The notes under the pieces are model-generated. The model was not told the origin of the DNA. It did not search any database and saw only the letters and a list, made by a program, of their open reading frames with translations. DNA of 64,000 bases from Metaphire vulgaris (Eukaryota > Annelida > Clitellata > Crassiclitellata > Megascolecidae): contig CM030870.1 of NCBI GenBank assembly GCA_018105865.1, positions 1,924,001 through 1,988,000 of the forward strand. Direction: 5' to 3'. Positions 9,891-20,524 of the stretch are shown here, in pieces. Position 1 is the stretch's first letter. Each line of letters starts with the position of its first letter. The position numbers and the translations under genes are program-made.

Positions 9891-10889
9891 TGTGTGTGCT
9901 AATATGCTAATAATACACTACAATTTTTCAACATGTTCTTCATTATTTTGCCTGGGTGCATTCAGTTGCAAGGTAGTTGTAACTGGTGACCTAAACACCT
10001 GTCTCAAACAAACCACAAAAGTCAACATGCAAACACTTCTTAAAGTTATTGAGGGATTCAATAAGTTTATCAAAACTCAGACTCATAAATTGGAAGGCTT
10101 ACATGAGGCTCTCATTGCCTCTCACAAGTTTTAACTTGTTGATGAGTCTAGTCTGTCTTATCATAAACTGATCCACTGGACAATTATGTGACTAGTCCAC
10201 CACCAGCTTACAAGATCATCATATGGAGAAACTGGAAAAACTTTAAGTGATAATTTCATTCTCCAACTCAAGTTGTTGGTGCTTTTTCTAGCAGTTTACC
10301 AGAGCAAATCAGCTTACTCACATTTGTGACAGTCTGATGACCAAAATGGCTGTTTGGATCAGGTTGAATTGACTACTTGTGATGTCAGTTACAAACATGC
10401 CTTGTGCATGCCGTATACAGTGTTAGTTACAGACAAACTTGCTGAAAGTGCATGGCTTGTGCACCATGTGTACAAAAAGAGCACAGCCATGAATGTATCC
10501 TGCTCATCTGATTTTGGCTGTTGTGGAGAGACCCTGTAAGGCGAGCCTCTTAGGCTTCAAATCTCTGAATGCATCACCTTCAAGTGATATCTGTTCACCT
10601 AACAAGCTTTGCTTTGCTGTTCTGATTACATCTCGGCTTATCTCCAGATCTGTCTCAAATGATTGTCTTTCCTGAGCACTTCAAGATTCATGATCAACCA
10701 CTCATTCCACCTCCAGCCAAAACTACCAAGTTTGGCAAGAGTGTTAAGTTGCAAAGGTAAAACGTGGGTCTATAGAAAACAATGGCAAACTACTCTAGAT
10801 TAATGGTGTGTGCCACCTGTGTTGCAGCTTGCCTTGTACGCATACTCATAGATTAATGTCAGACCCTATCTCATTTGAGTATTGGACTA
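9891..10889. other. Intron 2 sequence, unclassified
   Basis: An open frame at 9892-10134 contains KVVVTGDLNTCLKQTTK, which faintly resembles the GDLN box of a retrotransposon endonuclease, but no other endonuclease box supports it. The frame at 10354-10539 has no recognisable motif. I treat the stretch as decayed repeat. Confidence 0.35.
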
Positions 10890-11661
10890 CCATATTTATC
10901 TTGGCAATTTATACACGCCCATTTATACATGTCTCAGTAAATTATACACACCCGTGGATAATACACACCCTGAGTTTTGAGAGTTATCATAATGTAAAAA
11001 TCTTAAAACTTATGTATAATGTGCAGTTGTGCACGTGAAATTTCATGTGAGAATATAACCTTTGGACTGTATCAAAGAACTTAGAACTTCCTAGTTACAC
11101 CTTAGATAGAGCAAATTGTTAGGTAGTGTTTTTGGCCCCTTTTTGCAATTTTGTTCCACATAAAAGAACCAGTGGCTGACTTTGCTGCTTAATGTAACAC
11201 ATCTTGAGGACAGTGACACAGACTACAAGCATTTGTATATTTTAAAATATTGTACTTTTAAAGGTGTTTATATTTAAAAGTATTGTATTTATTTCAGGTC
11301 TGTAGCTTCACAGCTTTTAAATTTTTTATCAGTCTCGTTTGCTTGCTGCTACTGCACAATGCTCTACTATATTCTATTTTCTCATTTTGTATCAAAATCA
11401 TTATCTTCTAGTATCACCCAATAATGCTTTCTACTTTTGTAAATTAGGTGCAAATTCCGGTAAATTTCTAAATTCATTAATTTGTATGGCAACTTGATAA
11501 TAATGCTTGGGACACCAGCCTAAAGTGCCACACAGTGATCTGTACAAGTGAGTTGTGTTTGGCTGAAAAGTGCATAAATTTTATTCCTATGTAATATGAG
11601 CACCCAGAACTTGGCCAATATTTTCCAGAAAAAAGAGCTTATTATACTCGAAATAATATGG
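10890..11661. mobile_element. Possible TA-flanked DNA element
   Basis: The left end TACCATATTTATCTTGG and the complement of the right end TACCATATTATTTCG are similar, and both touch TA (10888-10889, 11662-11663). The left subterminal region repeats ATACACRCCC, recalling the ACCCGC repeats of the element at 37512-39927. The terminal match is short and imperfect. Confidence 0.4.
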
Positions 11662-11731
11662 TAACTGCTTTTTTACTGTTATATTGAATTTTCTGGATAA
11701 CTGTTCATTATTTGAATTTGTTTAACATCAG

Positions 11732-11863
11732 ATTTTAATCAATTGCACAATCATACCAAGCATGATCTTCATCAAGACATCTAAAAAATTTGGACAGTGG
11801 TCTGATGCAATGGCAAATACTATCTATGGTCTTGGATTTTCTGAGGAACAAAATCTTGATAAG
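11732..11863 (+). CDS. homer: Homer exon 3 (EVH1 domain, second half)
   Basis: Acceptor AG at 11730-11731 and donor GT at 11864 (AAG|gtttgt) bound 44 codons in phase 0: [20 protein letters not shown], then [20 protein letters not shown] and NLDK. It aligns with the HOMER1 stretch from AIINST to HLSK. The GQW and YGLGF strands at the core of EVH1 are intact. A few substitutions (T to I in the TxTKTS strand) are conservative for a beta strand. Confidence 0.95.
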
Positions 11864-12257
11864 GTTTGTTTATAGCAATGCTGGTTATGCTTAATAAAGT
11901 TTTTGATTGATAGAACTTTGGCATTTGCAGTGAAAGTATGTGCTCAAATATGTGCTTTTTGAATTTCATGCTATTTTTACAAGAGACTGGACTACTGTAT
12001 CTTCATTATCATTGAGAGCTGCATTTTGTAGTATTACAATGCCAAGTATCAAAGCGTTGTTTGGATGTCAGATACATTGCAAAAAACTGTGTAGACAAAT
12101 GAATTTGATATGTCAGGTGCAATATTGGAGCATTTCAACATCTCATAGCTCATGGCAGGCCGATACCAGATGTGTTGCAAAATCTGTTGCTTTTGCAGCA
12201 CATATGGCATCTGTTTTTCAGAATACCATTAATCTACCTTCTTCTTTTCATCATAGC

Positions 12258-12262
12258 ACTGC

Positions 12263-12305
<43 letters not shown>

Positions 12306-12500
12306 ATGCTAACTTGTGTAGCGCTATAGTCATAGCAGGCCAAGGTCTAGAGCACTTTACACAGCACAGTTAAACGAGAGACTGAACAGGTGAGTCTTTA
12401 GGCTCATTGCAAATGATTCGATGCTAGTTGCATTGGTCACAATGTCTGGCAGCGAGTTCCAGAGGATGGGATTTCCCCGGGTGAAAATCCTCATTGCACG
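12258..12500 (-). mobile_element. CR1/L2-type retrotransposon 3' end, (TAA)n tail
   Basis: (ATT)15 at 12258-12303 is the complement of a TAA tail. The complement then reads AGCGCTACACAAG and, further in, a C-terminal block of the LWNSLPDIVTNAT type followed by SFAMSLKTHLFSLSF. The same sequence lies inverted at 12736-12860. Confidence 0.7.
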
Positions 12501-12735
12501 TAGTTCTCAAACTTTTAGGATTTCTTGCTCGGTGGTCCCTTAGAAATTTGTGATTAAGGTTGTTAAAACCGCTGGTTTTAAAGGACCGGTTAACCATTCA
12601 AAAAAAGACCGGTTAACCGGTTGTTAGCGGCAGCCTGGTGTCGTTGCCTACATCAAAGGGCTTTGATCTTGCCGGCACTGGGGCTGGTGTCCTAAGGGAC
12701 CACCAAGCAAGAAATCCTAAAAAGTTTGAGAACTA
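12500..12735. mobile_element. hAT-like element with ~44-bp inverted termini
   Basis: GTAGTTCTCAAACTTTTAGG begins an arm (12500-12543) whose complement is at 12691-12735. The start TTCTCAAACTTTT resembles hAT/Charlie termini. Internal GACCGGTTAACC repeats lie at 12583-12620. Because the flanking CR1 tails are also inverted, a target duplication cannot be judged. Confidence 0.55.
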
Positions 12736-12900
12736 CGTGAAACGAGGATTTTCACCCGGGGAAATCCCATTCTCTGGAACTCGCTGCCAGACATTGTGAC
12801 CAATGCGACTAGCCTCGAATCATTTGCAATGAGACTAAAGGCAAAAATTCACGTTTGTCCGGATTTGAATGCTATTTATTAGAATCCATCCTGGAATGAG
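12736..12900 (+). mobile_element. CR1/L2-type retrotransposon 3' end, inverted partner
   Basis: GAGGATTTTCACCCGGGGAA onward is the mirror of 12402-12495 and reads WNSLPDIVTNAT then SFAMRLKAK. It lacks the microsatellite tail. Confidence 0.6.
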
Positions 12901-13776
12901 TATGAATGTTTGAGAAAGAGTTTCAGGTAAAGGTGCATCAATAATCAGTGGATAATCTATAATGGCCGATTATTATCTGCTTAGTGGCCAATGATAAGTA
13001 TCAGCCATTTAAAAATCGACATCGACTGATAAGCAACTGATGCTACTTGTGGGTCAATTAATGCACTATTTGTGATGTAATCGTTAGGTATAGTAAAAAT
13101 AACCTGTTTTAGTATAATTAATATAATGCCAATCAGGTTGAGTAAAGTAGACATCTTCAAAGTGGTAAACTTCATGTGAGCCATAGATAGCTTTGAATGA
13201 CTTGTTCGAACAGTTATGTGAGGTCACTGACTCTGAACACTAGGTTGGCCCATTACTGTACGATAGTGAAGTTCTCCGGATTTCAAGAGGTCAGGTTTTA
13301 AAAGACTTGATGACCAGTGCATTCAATAGCCAGGACATTTATCTAACCTATTTGGCAGAGATCTTTGACAAGTGAAATAAAAAAAGTAATGCATTCTCCC
13401 TTTGGAAGAAAAGAATGGAGAAAAATATATAAATATTGCCAGAGATACTGTGGCATTCACTAGGTGGTAAAAGAGGCCATAGTGTTTCCAGGCAAAGAGT
13501 GAGGCTCTAGAAAAATATTACAAACCCTGGCATAGATGAAAAGCATGCATTGTAAAGAGAGTTGATATGATCAGCCACATTCAGCAGGCTGTCAAAACTC
13601 TTATCCAAGTTGGAAACTGTGTTTTAGCAGATAAATCATATGAATTTTAAACTTGCAAGTTGTGGGCAAGTCCAGTTCAGATAATCTGAGTCTGAGGCAT
13701 TTTGCTTGAATCATCAACTTGTTTATACATTCAGTTATTGGTTTTTTACTGCTCCTATTTTTGTTTTTCTTTATAG

Positions 13777-13914
13777 TTTATTGAAGCATTTAATAATATG
13801 AAGGCTGCAGCATCACTGACAACACAAGAAGATAATGAAGGGAGTGACAATTTATCTGTTAACGAAAAGATTTTACCACAAGATGATATACTCATCACAA
13901 AGCATTTTAATCAG
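13777..13914 (+). CDS. homer: Homer exon 4 (end of EVH1, start of linker)
   Basis: Acceptor TATAG at 13772-13776 precedes FIEAFNNMKAAASLTTQEDN, the counterpart of FAEKFQEFKEAARLAKEK, which is the last EVH1 helix. I end the exon at CAG 13914 because CAG|gctagt is a strong GC-type donor and keeps phase 0 into exon 5. The alternative GT donor at 13858 (TCT|gttaac) is also phase 0 but scores poorly by eye and would shorten the protein by 19 residues. Reading through the donor runs 19 codons to a TAG at 13972-13974. Confidence 0.82.
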
Positions 13915-13974
13915 GCTAGTCTATTATTGTCCTTTAGACAAAATTATTTTGGCCTCTTTGGAGAAATTTTTTAG

Positions 13975-14800
13975 CTTGAATACAAAAGTTATTACTATGA
14001 TTCTGTGGTGCCCGGAAATTTGCTCATTTATAATAATGCAAGAGAATGTACCAGTAATGAAACTGAATATTTATATAGCATCTCTTTTGAACAATCGTAA
14101 GCCATTATGTTGATAGTTTTATAAGAAACAACACCAATAATAAATGTCAGATACCAACAGATTTGGTTAATTTTGGGTGATGTTGATGGTGGTAATGATG
14201 GTGATGAGGATGATGATTATGATTATTCAAATAACTTTTTATTTATTTGAGCTTGGATAAATTTTAATTAGTTCAGTTGACCAGCTTAAGATCATTTGAT
14301 GTCACTTAATATCACACACTACCTAATGTCAATTAGATTGAGATAGTTAACTAATAAAATTGAAATAAGAAATTGAATTACCATATATACTTGCAGATAA
14401 GTGGGAAAATGTATGCCTTAAAATTTGCTTTAAAATGCCAAGTCAACTTGTCTGCAAGTCAGTGGAATTTTCCAAAGAATTTTTGTAAAAGCACATTGCC
14501 TAATGCATCAGAAAGTTAAGCCATGTTGTGTCTATTTAAAGAAGCATCCGTCAAAAGACGATGGGCGACAGGCTCCAACTTTCTTAACTAGGCACCGTCG
14601 TGCAGCGGCAGTTTTCTTTGGTCTATCAATTAATGATATGCCACCACCAAAACTAGCTAACTAGTGCTTTTGCCTGTAAAGGATTACAAGCTTTGACCGG
14701 GACCACCCAGGTTGATTTTTAAAAGTCCTGCTTTGGCCTAGTTTTAAGGCCGGCGGCTCAGCTCTAGGCAACAATCGGCCAGCGGTCCAGATGAATCACG
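13975..14800. other. Homer intron 4, no gene
   Basis: AT-rich sequence with GATGATG repeats near 14185-14225. TACCATATATACTTGCAG at 14380 resembles one end of the TA-flanked element type at 10890, but I see no partner end. Confidence 0.4.
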
Positions 14801-15184
14801 ATTATTATTATTATTATCCTGGACGATTTTTATAGCGCCGTAAACACAGTTAATACTAAAATCAAAAGCGCTTTGACAGCGCTAACGTGTCAATGAAGGT
14901 CAAAATGGCGATGTTGAAAATCCATTCGGATGACAAAATGAACTCGCTGCCATGAAGAAACTGGCGTCGAGTTCATGAGAAGTGGTCCTTCCATAAAAAA
15001 ACACGTTAGCGAGGAGTGGAAAGATAATGTTGTAGACCCGCGAGATGGAAGAATTCGTTCCGTGGACGGTAATGTCCGATCCAACGGCAAATTCCGAAGA
15101 AGCGGCCTTCCGCTGGAGGATAGTTCACCACCGTAATCAACAAATCCGACATTAATGAATGTTCCAGTGAAGTCTGGAACATGA
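14801..15184 (-). mobile_element. CR1/L2-type retrotransposon 3' end
   Basis: A short (ATT)n at 14800-14816, then the complement of a GCGCTATAAAAATCG tail and of a C-terminal block (GEFAVGSDITVHGTNSSISR-like region near 15040-15090, frames decayed). It lies head-on against the + strand CR1 at 15185. Confidence 0.55.
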
Positions 15185-16545
15185 TGCCCCATGCCATCCT
15201 CGCAATGCATTATAAGCAATCCAAATAAGCAATGCTCGCTCAACCAGATTCTTACGTGGCTGGTACGTGAGGTTGCAGACGTCCTAGCCCCACTGTTCAG
15301 TCTGATGTGCAATGCCTCGCTAGACATTGATTGCTATGCCGAAGTCTGCAAATCGGCCATTATCACTCCTCGGTTGAAGAAGCCATCGTCAGACCTAGGT
15401 GATATAAAGTCATTCTGACCTATCTCTAATCTCAGCTTTGTAGCAAAGCTTATAGAACGAGTAGTTTTGGCAAGGTTTACCGAGTTCGCTGAAACCAACC
15501 ATCTCCTCCCTGCACATCAGTTTTGGAGATTCCACTCCACAGAAACTACAGTCACTAAAGTACATAATGACATAGTGCGCACTATCGATGACAGCAAAAT
15601 CACTGCACTTGTGCAGCTCGATCATAACCTATACAGAAGATTTTAGCTTCATCCCTCTACGTTACCAGCTGCCACCACATATACGCAGATGACAAGCAGA
15701 TATATGCAGCCACTGTAATCAGTGACATGGGCTCTGCCCTCATTCGACTCCTGCAATGCATCATGGATGTTCAAGACTGGTGTTCCTCGAGAAGACTGCA
15801 ACTCAACACCTTGAAAACTGAGCTTGCATGGTTTGGCTCACATGCCAACATGCTCAAATTGGCTAAAACTGACTGCAACATCGAGATTCAGGGCACCACT
15901 TTACGACCATCCAAAGCAATCAGAGATCTATGAGTAATCCTCGATGATGAATTGACAATGAAACAACATGTCGGACAACTGGCTAAGAGCTGTTATCACC
16001 ACCTGCGCTGCATTCGTCAGATCTGCAGGGTAGCAGGTAAACAAGTTTCCTTACAACTGGTCTCTGCGACAGTACTGACTAGAATTGACTATTGTAACTC
16101 AGTCCTAGCTGGGCTACCAAAGTCTACGCTCACAATTCTGCAGAAGGTGCAAAATGCCGCTGCTCGTCTAGTCCTTGACTTGAAACCCAGGGACCATGTC
16201 ACTCCCGCGTTGCGAGAACTTCACTGGCTCCCTATACAGTTTTGGATTCAATATAAACTGTCTAAGTGTCTATGCTCGTGTATGGGGCACGAAATGGTGT
16301 CAGTCCAACATACATATCAGACGTCATCAAACCACAAGCGGCAGCAAGCGGAAGAAAAGGCCTATGATCAGCAGATACCAGTTGATACAACTTGCCTTGC
16401 CTCCGTACAACAATGGGAAGAACAGCATTCTCTTACTCAGGACCGCTTGCTTGGAATGCTCTACCACAGTAAATACAGAATCTAACGACAATTACGGCAT
16501 TCCGGAAGCAGCTGAAAACCTACCTCTTTAACAGTACCTACCATG
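15185..16545 (+). pseudogene. CR1/L2-type reverse transcriptase, broken
   Basis: The + strand carries REVADVLAPLFSLMCNASLD, KSAIITPRLKKPSSDLGDIK and HSTETTVTKVHNDIV of the reverse transcriptase N-terminal half. There is then a gap where the central palm should be. The frame resumes with ADDKQIYAAT (the catalytic ADD), DWCSSRRLQLNTLKTELAWF, RIDYCNSVLAGLPKSTLTIL and HVTPALRELHWLPI, all classic CR1/L2 boxes. In-frame stops (15418, 15931) and an internal deletion near 15630-15670 disable it. The end lies near 16545 and has no clear microsatellite. It is the same family as the copies at 27655-30340 and 23650-24040. Confidence 0.82.
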
Positions 16546-16783
16546 ATTGACTTTTGTAATGCACCTGCAAACATTATTTGGCACAGGCACACTATAAATA
16601 CCAAGGAATGAAGGAATTAATTATGGGTTATAGCATTGTTGACGGTCTGATTGGGATTGGAAACGGTATGAAGACGCTTGATTGTCATATCTGGCGTTCC
16701 TCAGTCTCCTTGCACATCAAAATTTGCTGATCCCAGGACTACTCAAATTGTTTTCTTGGCAGTCTGTAAATTTGTACTGATAC
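16546..16783. other. Intron 4 stretch without a recognised feature
   Basis: Nothing is recognised. The last bases before 16784 become the target duplication of the foldback element. Confidence 0.4.
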
Positions 16784-16792
16784 ACAACTGAT

Positions 16793-17066
16793 GAATTCAG
16801 GACGTTTCATCTCAGGACGATTCATCTCAGGACAATTCAATGCGGACGATTCATATCAAGGACTATTCATCTCAGGACGTTTCATCAGGAGAACTATTCA
16901 TCTTAGGACTATTCAGCTCAGGATTATTCATTTTGGATAAAGTATAAGTATATGGAAAGTAAAGTAAACATATATAAATATAAAATATATAAACATATAT
17001 ACTATATTAGTAATGTTTGTGACCGAGGCTTTATAGAACAAAAGTTAAATATATAAATCATTATGA

Positions 17067-17100
<34 letters not shown>

Positions 17101-17278
17101 ACTATAGCACAGAAATTCTCAAATTTCTGAAGAGGTAGCTTCAGAGATTACATGTACTACTTTACCTGAGATGAATTGTCCTGAGATGAATAGTCCTAAG
17201 ATGAAATGTCCTGAGATGAATAGTCCTTGATATGAATCGTCTGCATTGAATCGTCCTGAGATGAAACGTCCGGATACC
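16793..17278. mobile_element. Foldback element A (15-bp repeat arms, 9-bp duplication)
   Basis: 486 bp. The left arm (16799-16935) is a tandem array of GGACGATTCATCTCA-like 14-16-bp units; the right arm (17160-17272) is the same array inverted. The right terminus, read inward on the minus strand, is GGTATCCGGACGTTTC; the left terminus is GAATTCAGGACGTTTC. The flanks ACAACTGAT (16784-16792) and ACAACCGAT (17279-17287) form a 9-bp duplication with one mismatch. The interior is AT-rich with an (AT)n(GT)n run at 17067-17100. No transposase. Architecture matches FB elements of Drosophila and TU elements of sea urchin. Confidence 0.85.
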
Positions 17279-17287
17279 ACAACCGAT

Positions 17288-17640
17288 AAGTTGGTGTGCG
17301 CTCTTATCATCCTGACATGCATGGACTATTGCAACAGTCTTCTACTCGGACTCCCGGACAGCCTGCTGAACCACCTTCAATAGTTCTTAATGTTTCTGTG
17401 CAGCTAATATTCGGAGCCAGGTGGAACGAACATGTCACACCACTGTTACAAGACCACCTTCACTGGCTCCAGATACCTGAACGGATAGCATTCAAACGAT
17501 GTTGGCTGACGTTCAGAGCTCTGCACGACCCGTGCTGCCCGGAGTATTTATCGAGACTGGTGCACCGACCCTCCCTATCTGACAGACGCTCAAAGCTACA
17601 ATCAAGCCGCCGAGTCCAATTATTTAGTAATATTTGTCAA
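17288..17640 (+). pseudogene. CR1/L2-type reverse transcriptase C-terminal fragment
   Basis: MDYCNSLLLGLPDSLLNHLQ, then a frameshift, and HLHWLQIPERIAFKRCWLTF with a downstream LVHRPSLSDRRSKLQSSRRV. These are the thumb-region boxes of CR1-type elements. It ends about 40 bp before Homer exon 5, so the exon's polypyrimidine tract survived the insertion. Confidence 0.75.
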
Positions 17641-17678
17641 AAGTTTATCTTTTATGGTGTCTTTTTTTCAATTCACAG

Positions 17679-17797
17679 GTTGACCTTGAAAAGAAAATAA
17701 CTCTGAGTTCAGATCCTAGTTTATCATATTCAAGAACTCACCTGATTGAACAACTTCGCTATGAAAATGACCGACTTCTGGTTGCTTTGACTCAAAG
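17679..17797 (+). CDS. homer: Homer exon 5 (start of coiled coil), GC donor
   Basis: The acceptor tttcaattcacag ends at 17678. 39 codons plus two bases read VDLEKKITLSSDPSLSYSRT then HLIEQLRYENDRLLVALTQ. The two bases AG join the first base of exon 6 to make Ser. LRYENDRL...ALTQS is the segment that precedes the coiled coil in invertebrate Homers. The donor is CAAAG|gcaatt, a GC site: no GT nearby keeps the frame, while the GC junction gives the family sequence TQS-RANAKKWE exactly. Confidence 0.9.
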
Positions 17798-19014
17798 GCA
17801 ATTAATGTCACTATTTTCATTATGTTTTCTATAAATGTCACGTTAATTTCAATTTATATTATGAATTACATGTAGATGCTATACTAAGAGTTAAATTATG
17901 ATTTTGACCACAAAGGCTTAAGTTTAAGTTTTCAGATTTCAAATTGAACTAAGCTGCTTTACAGCATTGTGTTAGGCAGAGCTGTAAATAGTGATGTCTA
18001 TACTAAGTTACTTCACATGTCAGTCTGTTTGATGAAATGCACCATCTCATTAACTTTGTACTGCTGTGAAATGGGTATTTACTATTCGATCTTTGCACAT
18101 TTTTGTGCACAATGTTAAAAAATGAACATGCAAAAAAGTGTATGACAAAATGGAAGGCTATCAAATAAGTATTTGTCAGTTTATCTGCTCGAACAGTACA
18201 CCCAAACAAATGCAATGACAAGGAGGGTTCCAATCCAGTGACATAGAGTGGATTATCACAAAAGTACACAATGTCTCCTGTTTTGAAGATACAGTGTGTG
18301 CACTGATAGAGTGTTGACTACCATAGAAATTGAATGGTTGGAATTAAGAGAGCAAACCCTAAAAGATGAGCATTGGTTGTAAAAATGACAGAGAATTAGA
18401 TGGGACAGAGCTGTTTAATGGATAAATAATTATTAATTTGTAATTGGAGATTGAAAGAATGAATAGACAGCAGCGATGTGAGGAAACAGCTTGGAATAGA
18501 AGGTATCACAGACCTAGTATGAAGATTTACTCCAGAATGGCTCATGCAAGTTGTTAAATAAAACAAATTGATCAAGTGAATGACCATATTAGACTTGGAT
18601 TGAAATAATAATGAAGATACGAAGAACCTCAAATTAAAAGAGCATTATGCTCAAGAAATAAAACTTAAATACTAGAATTTGGTAGAACTGCTGATATGAA
18701 TAGTCTGGATTAAGGTGTTGTTAATGTTGATCCATGATAGCAGTTTAGTTCTACATGTTTGTATGTCAGACATTTCTTATATTGTCAGCACAGTATTAGT
18801 GTGCCATATTGAATCTTGTTTATCAAGCAGTGTGTTTTAAGCTTAAGTATCAAGCATTCAACATATCAAAGTCAGAGGAAGACTGGGCCAGATGCTTCAT
18901 GTATTTGAGATAAAAGAGTTAAATTTATGACTCTCGTGCTTTTAGATTAAATACTGTAATTACAGTTTAATTTACATTGCCTGAAATGTTAAAAGCATGT
19001 CATGACTTAATTAT
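17798..19014. other. Homer intron 5, no gene
   Basis: About 1.2 kb of AT-rich intron with no transposon boundary I can recognise, the longest plain stretch in the first half of the window. Confidence 0.5.
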
Positions 19015-20078
19015 CAAAATTATTATTATTATTAAACTGACAATTTTTTGTGTGTCATATTACCAAAATGTCAGGAGCAAGGGCATATTACAGAGTCCAA
19101 TAAAAATAATTAAAATAACAGTCATCAAAAAAAGAATGGAAAACAATTTAAAGCAGAAGAGAATAAGATTTTCTAAACAAAAAAGTCTTTAGATTTTTCT
19201 TAAAGGATGCCAGAGAACAGGATGATTTCACAATTATCGGTAGATTGAACCATGTCTTTGGCCATGACATTGCAAATGACCTGGAACCGAGTGATGTTTT
19301 ACAGTGAGGTATCTTCATAAGACTTTGAGCATCGGACTGCAGGGACAGTTGCAAAATGTTGGTGATGTTGTTGGTATGAAATACTCCTGAAAGTACCCTG
19401 GAACAATCTGGTTTATGGACTTGAATGCAAGAATAGAATGTTTGTATTCAATTCTCTCTCGAACTTTGAGCCAGTGAAGCGGGTGAGTTAGTGGGGTGAT
19501 GTGGTCACGACGTCCAGCACCAAAGACAAGTCTTGCAGCTGCATTCAGCGCCGACTGCAGGCGATTCAACTCGCAGTCAGGTAGGCCATAGAGAGAAGAT
19601 TTATTACAGTAATCCACTTTTGGCATGACAAAACATGTCACTAGATTAGCAAATTCAGTTGTAGAAAGAAACTCTCACATTTCTCTGAGCATCCACAATA
19701 TTATGAAGCAAGATCTGACAGTTCCGGAGACGTGTGCAGCAAACGACAGCTTTGAGTCAAATATTACTCCAAGATTTCATAGATGTGTTGATGCAGGGAT
19801 GTTTGCATCTTTGAGGTGAAGATCATGATGTAGAAAATTGTTCTGATTCCAAGAAGAGCTGAACCACATTAAGTCAGTTTTTGCTGGATTAATTTTCAGT
19901 CAATTTTTTCTCAGCCAATCATCCAAACTGTCAATGCAGGTCTCCATAGCTTCAGCCAAATCAAGACTATGTTCTTTCAGGCAGCTTTAATATAGCTGAC
20001 AGTCATCTGCATAAAAGTGAGACTGTAGACCCTGCTTTTCAATTATTCTGAACTGATCCACGGTGTACAGTACGAATA
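19015..20078 (-). pseudogene. CR1/L2-type reverse transcriptase 3' half, minus strand
   Basis: Reading leftward from about 20075: FYADDCQLY-type catalytic box, DSLDDWLRKN and KINPAKTDLMWFSSS, then KVDYCNKSSLYGLPDCELNR, LNAAARLVFGAGRRDHITPL, HPLHWLKVRERIEYKHSILA, and the terminal FNLPIIVKSSCSLASFKKNL. (ATT)n lies at 19018-19034. Stops and shifts occur near 19330, 19640 and 19900. It is the 5'-truncated end of one element inside intron 5. Confidence 0.8.
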
Positions 20079-20300
20079 GGGTAATTAATATAATTATAAC
20101 TTATTATAGGATAATTAGTATAATTATAACTTATTTGGACAAGCGTCTATATGCAAATGAAATAAGAGCCGCATTTACCACCTCTTATAAAATGGCATCA
20201 GAGCTTAAGTAAAATATGTGGTATTTGTCGCATTTTTAGAATATTGATGCAAATTGCAGTGCTTTAGGCTAGGCAATTTAGGTTGCTTATTTCATTTTAG

Positions 20301-20457
20301 CCGCGCCAATGCTAAAAAGTGGGAGGTGGAATTGCAGACTCTTCGCAACAACAACCTGCGATTGAATGCTGCTCTTGTAGAGAGTGCTTCGAATGTTGAG
20401 CAGTGGAAACAACAGTTGACACTTCTAAAAGAAGAAAATACTATGCTTAGGCATAAG
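20301..20457 (+). CDS. homer: Homer exon 6 (coiled coil)
   Basis: Acceptor tttcattttag ends at 20300; donor AAG|gtatgc at 20458. After the base completing Ser come 52 codons: RANAKKWEVELQTLRNNNLR, LNAALVESASNVEQWKQQLT and LLKEENTMLRHK. This is the most conserved part of the Homer C-terminal half (human HWEAELATLKGNNAKLTAAL and NVKQWKQQL). Leu heptads and charged flanks fit a parallel coiled coil. It ends in phase 0. The next exon is 13.7 kb away. Confidence 0.96.
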
Positions 20458-20524
20458 GTATGCAGCAGTGTGATTAGTATGAATGGGAATCACGTGGGCA
20501 CCCATCTAGTCGGAAACCATTGCA

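Noticed and set aside
13858..13863. GT donor TCT|gttaac as the end of Homer exon 4
   Set aside because: Not excluded, but it is much weaker than CAG|gctagt by eye; kept as the alternative in the exon entry.
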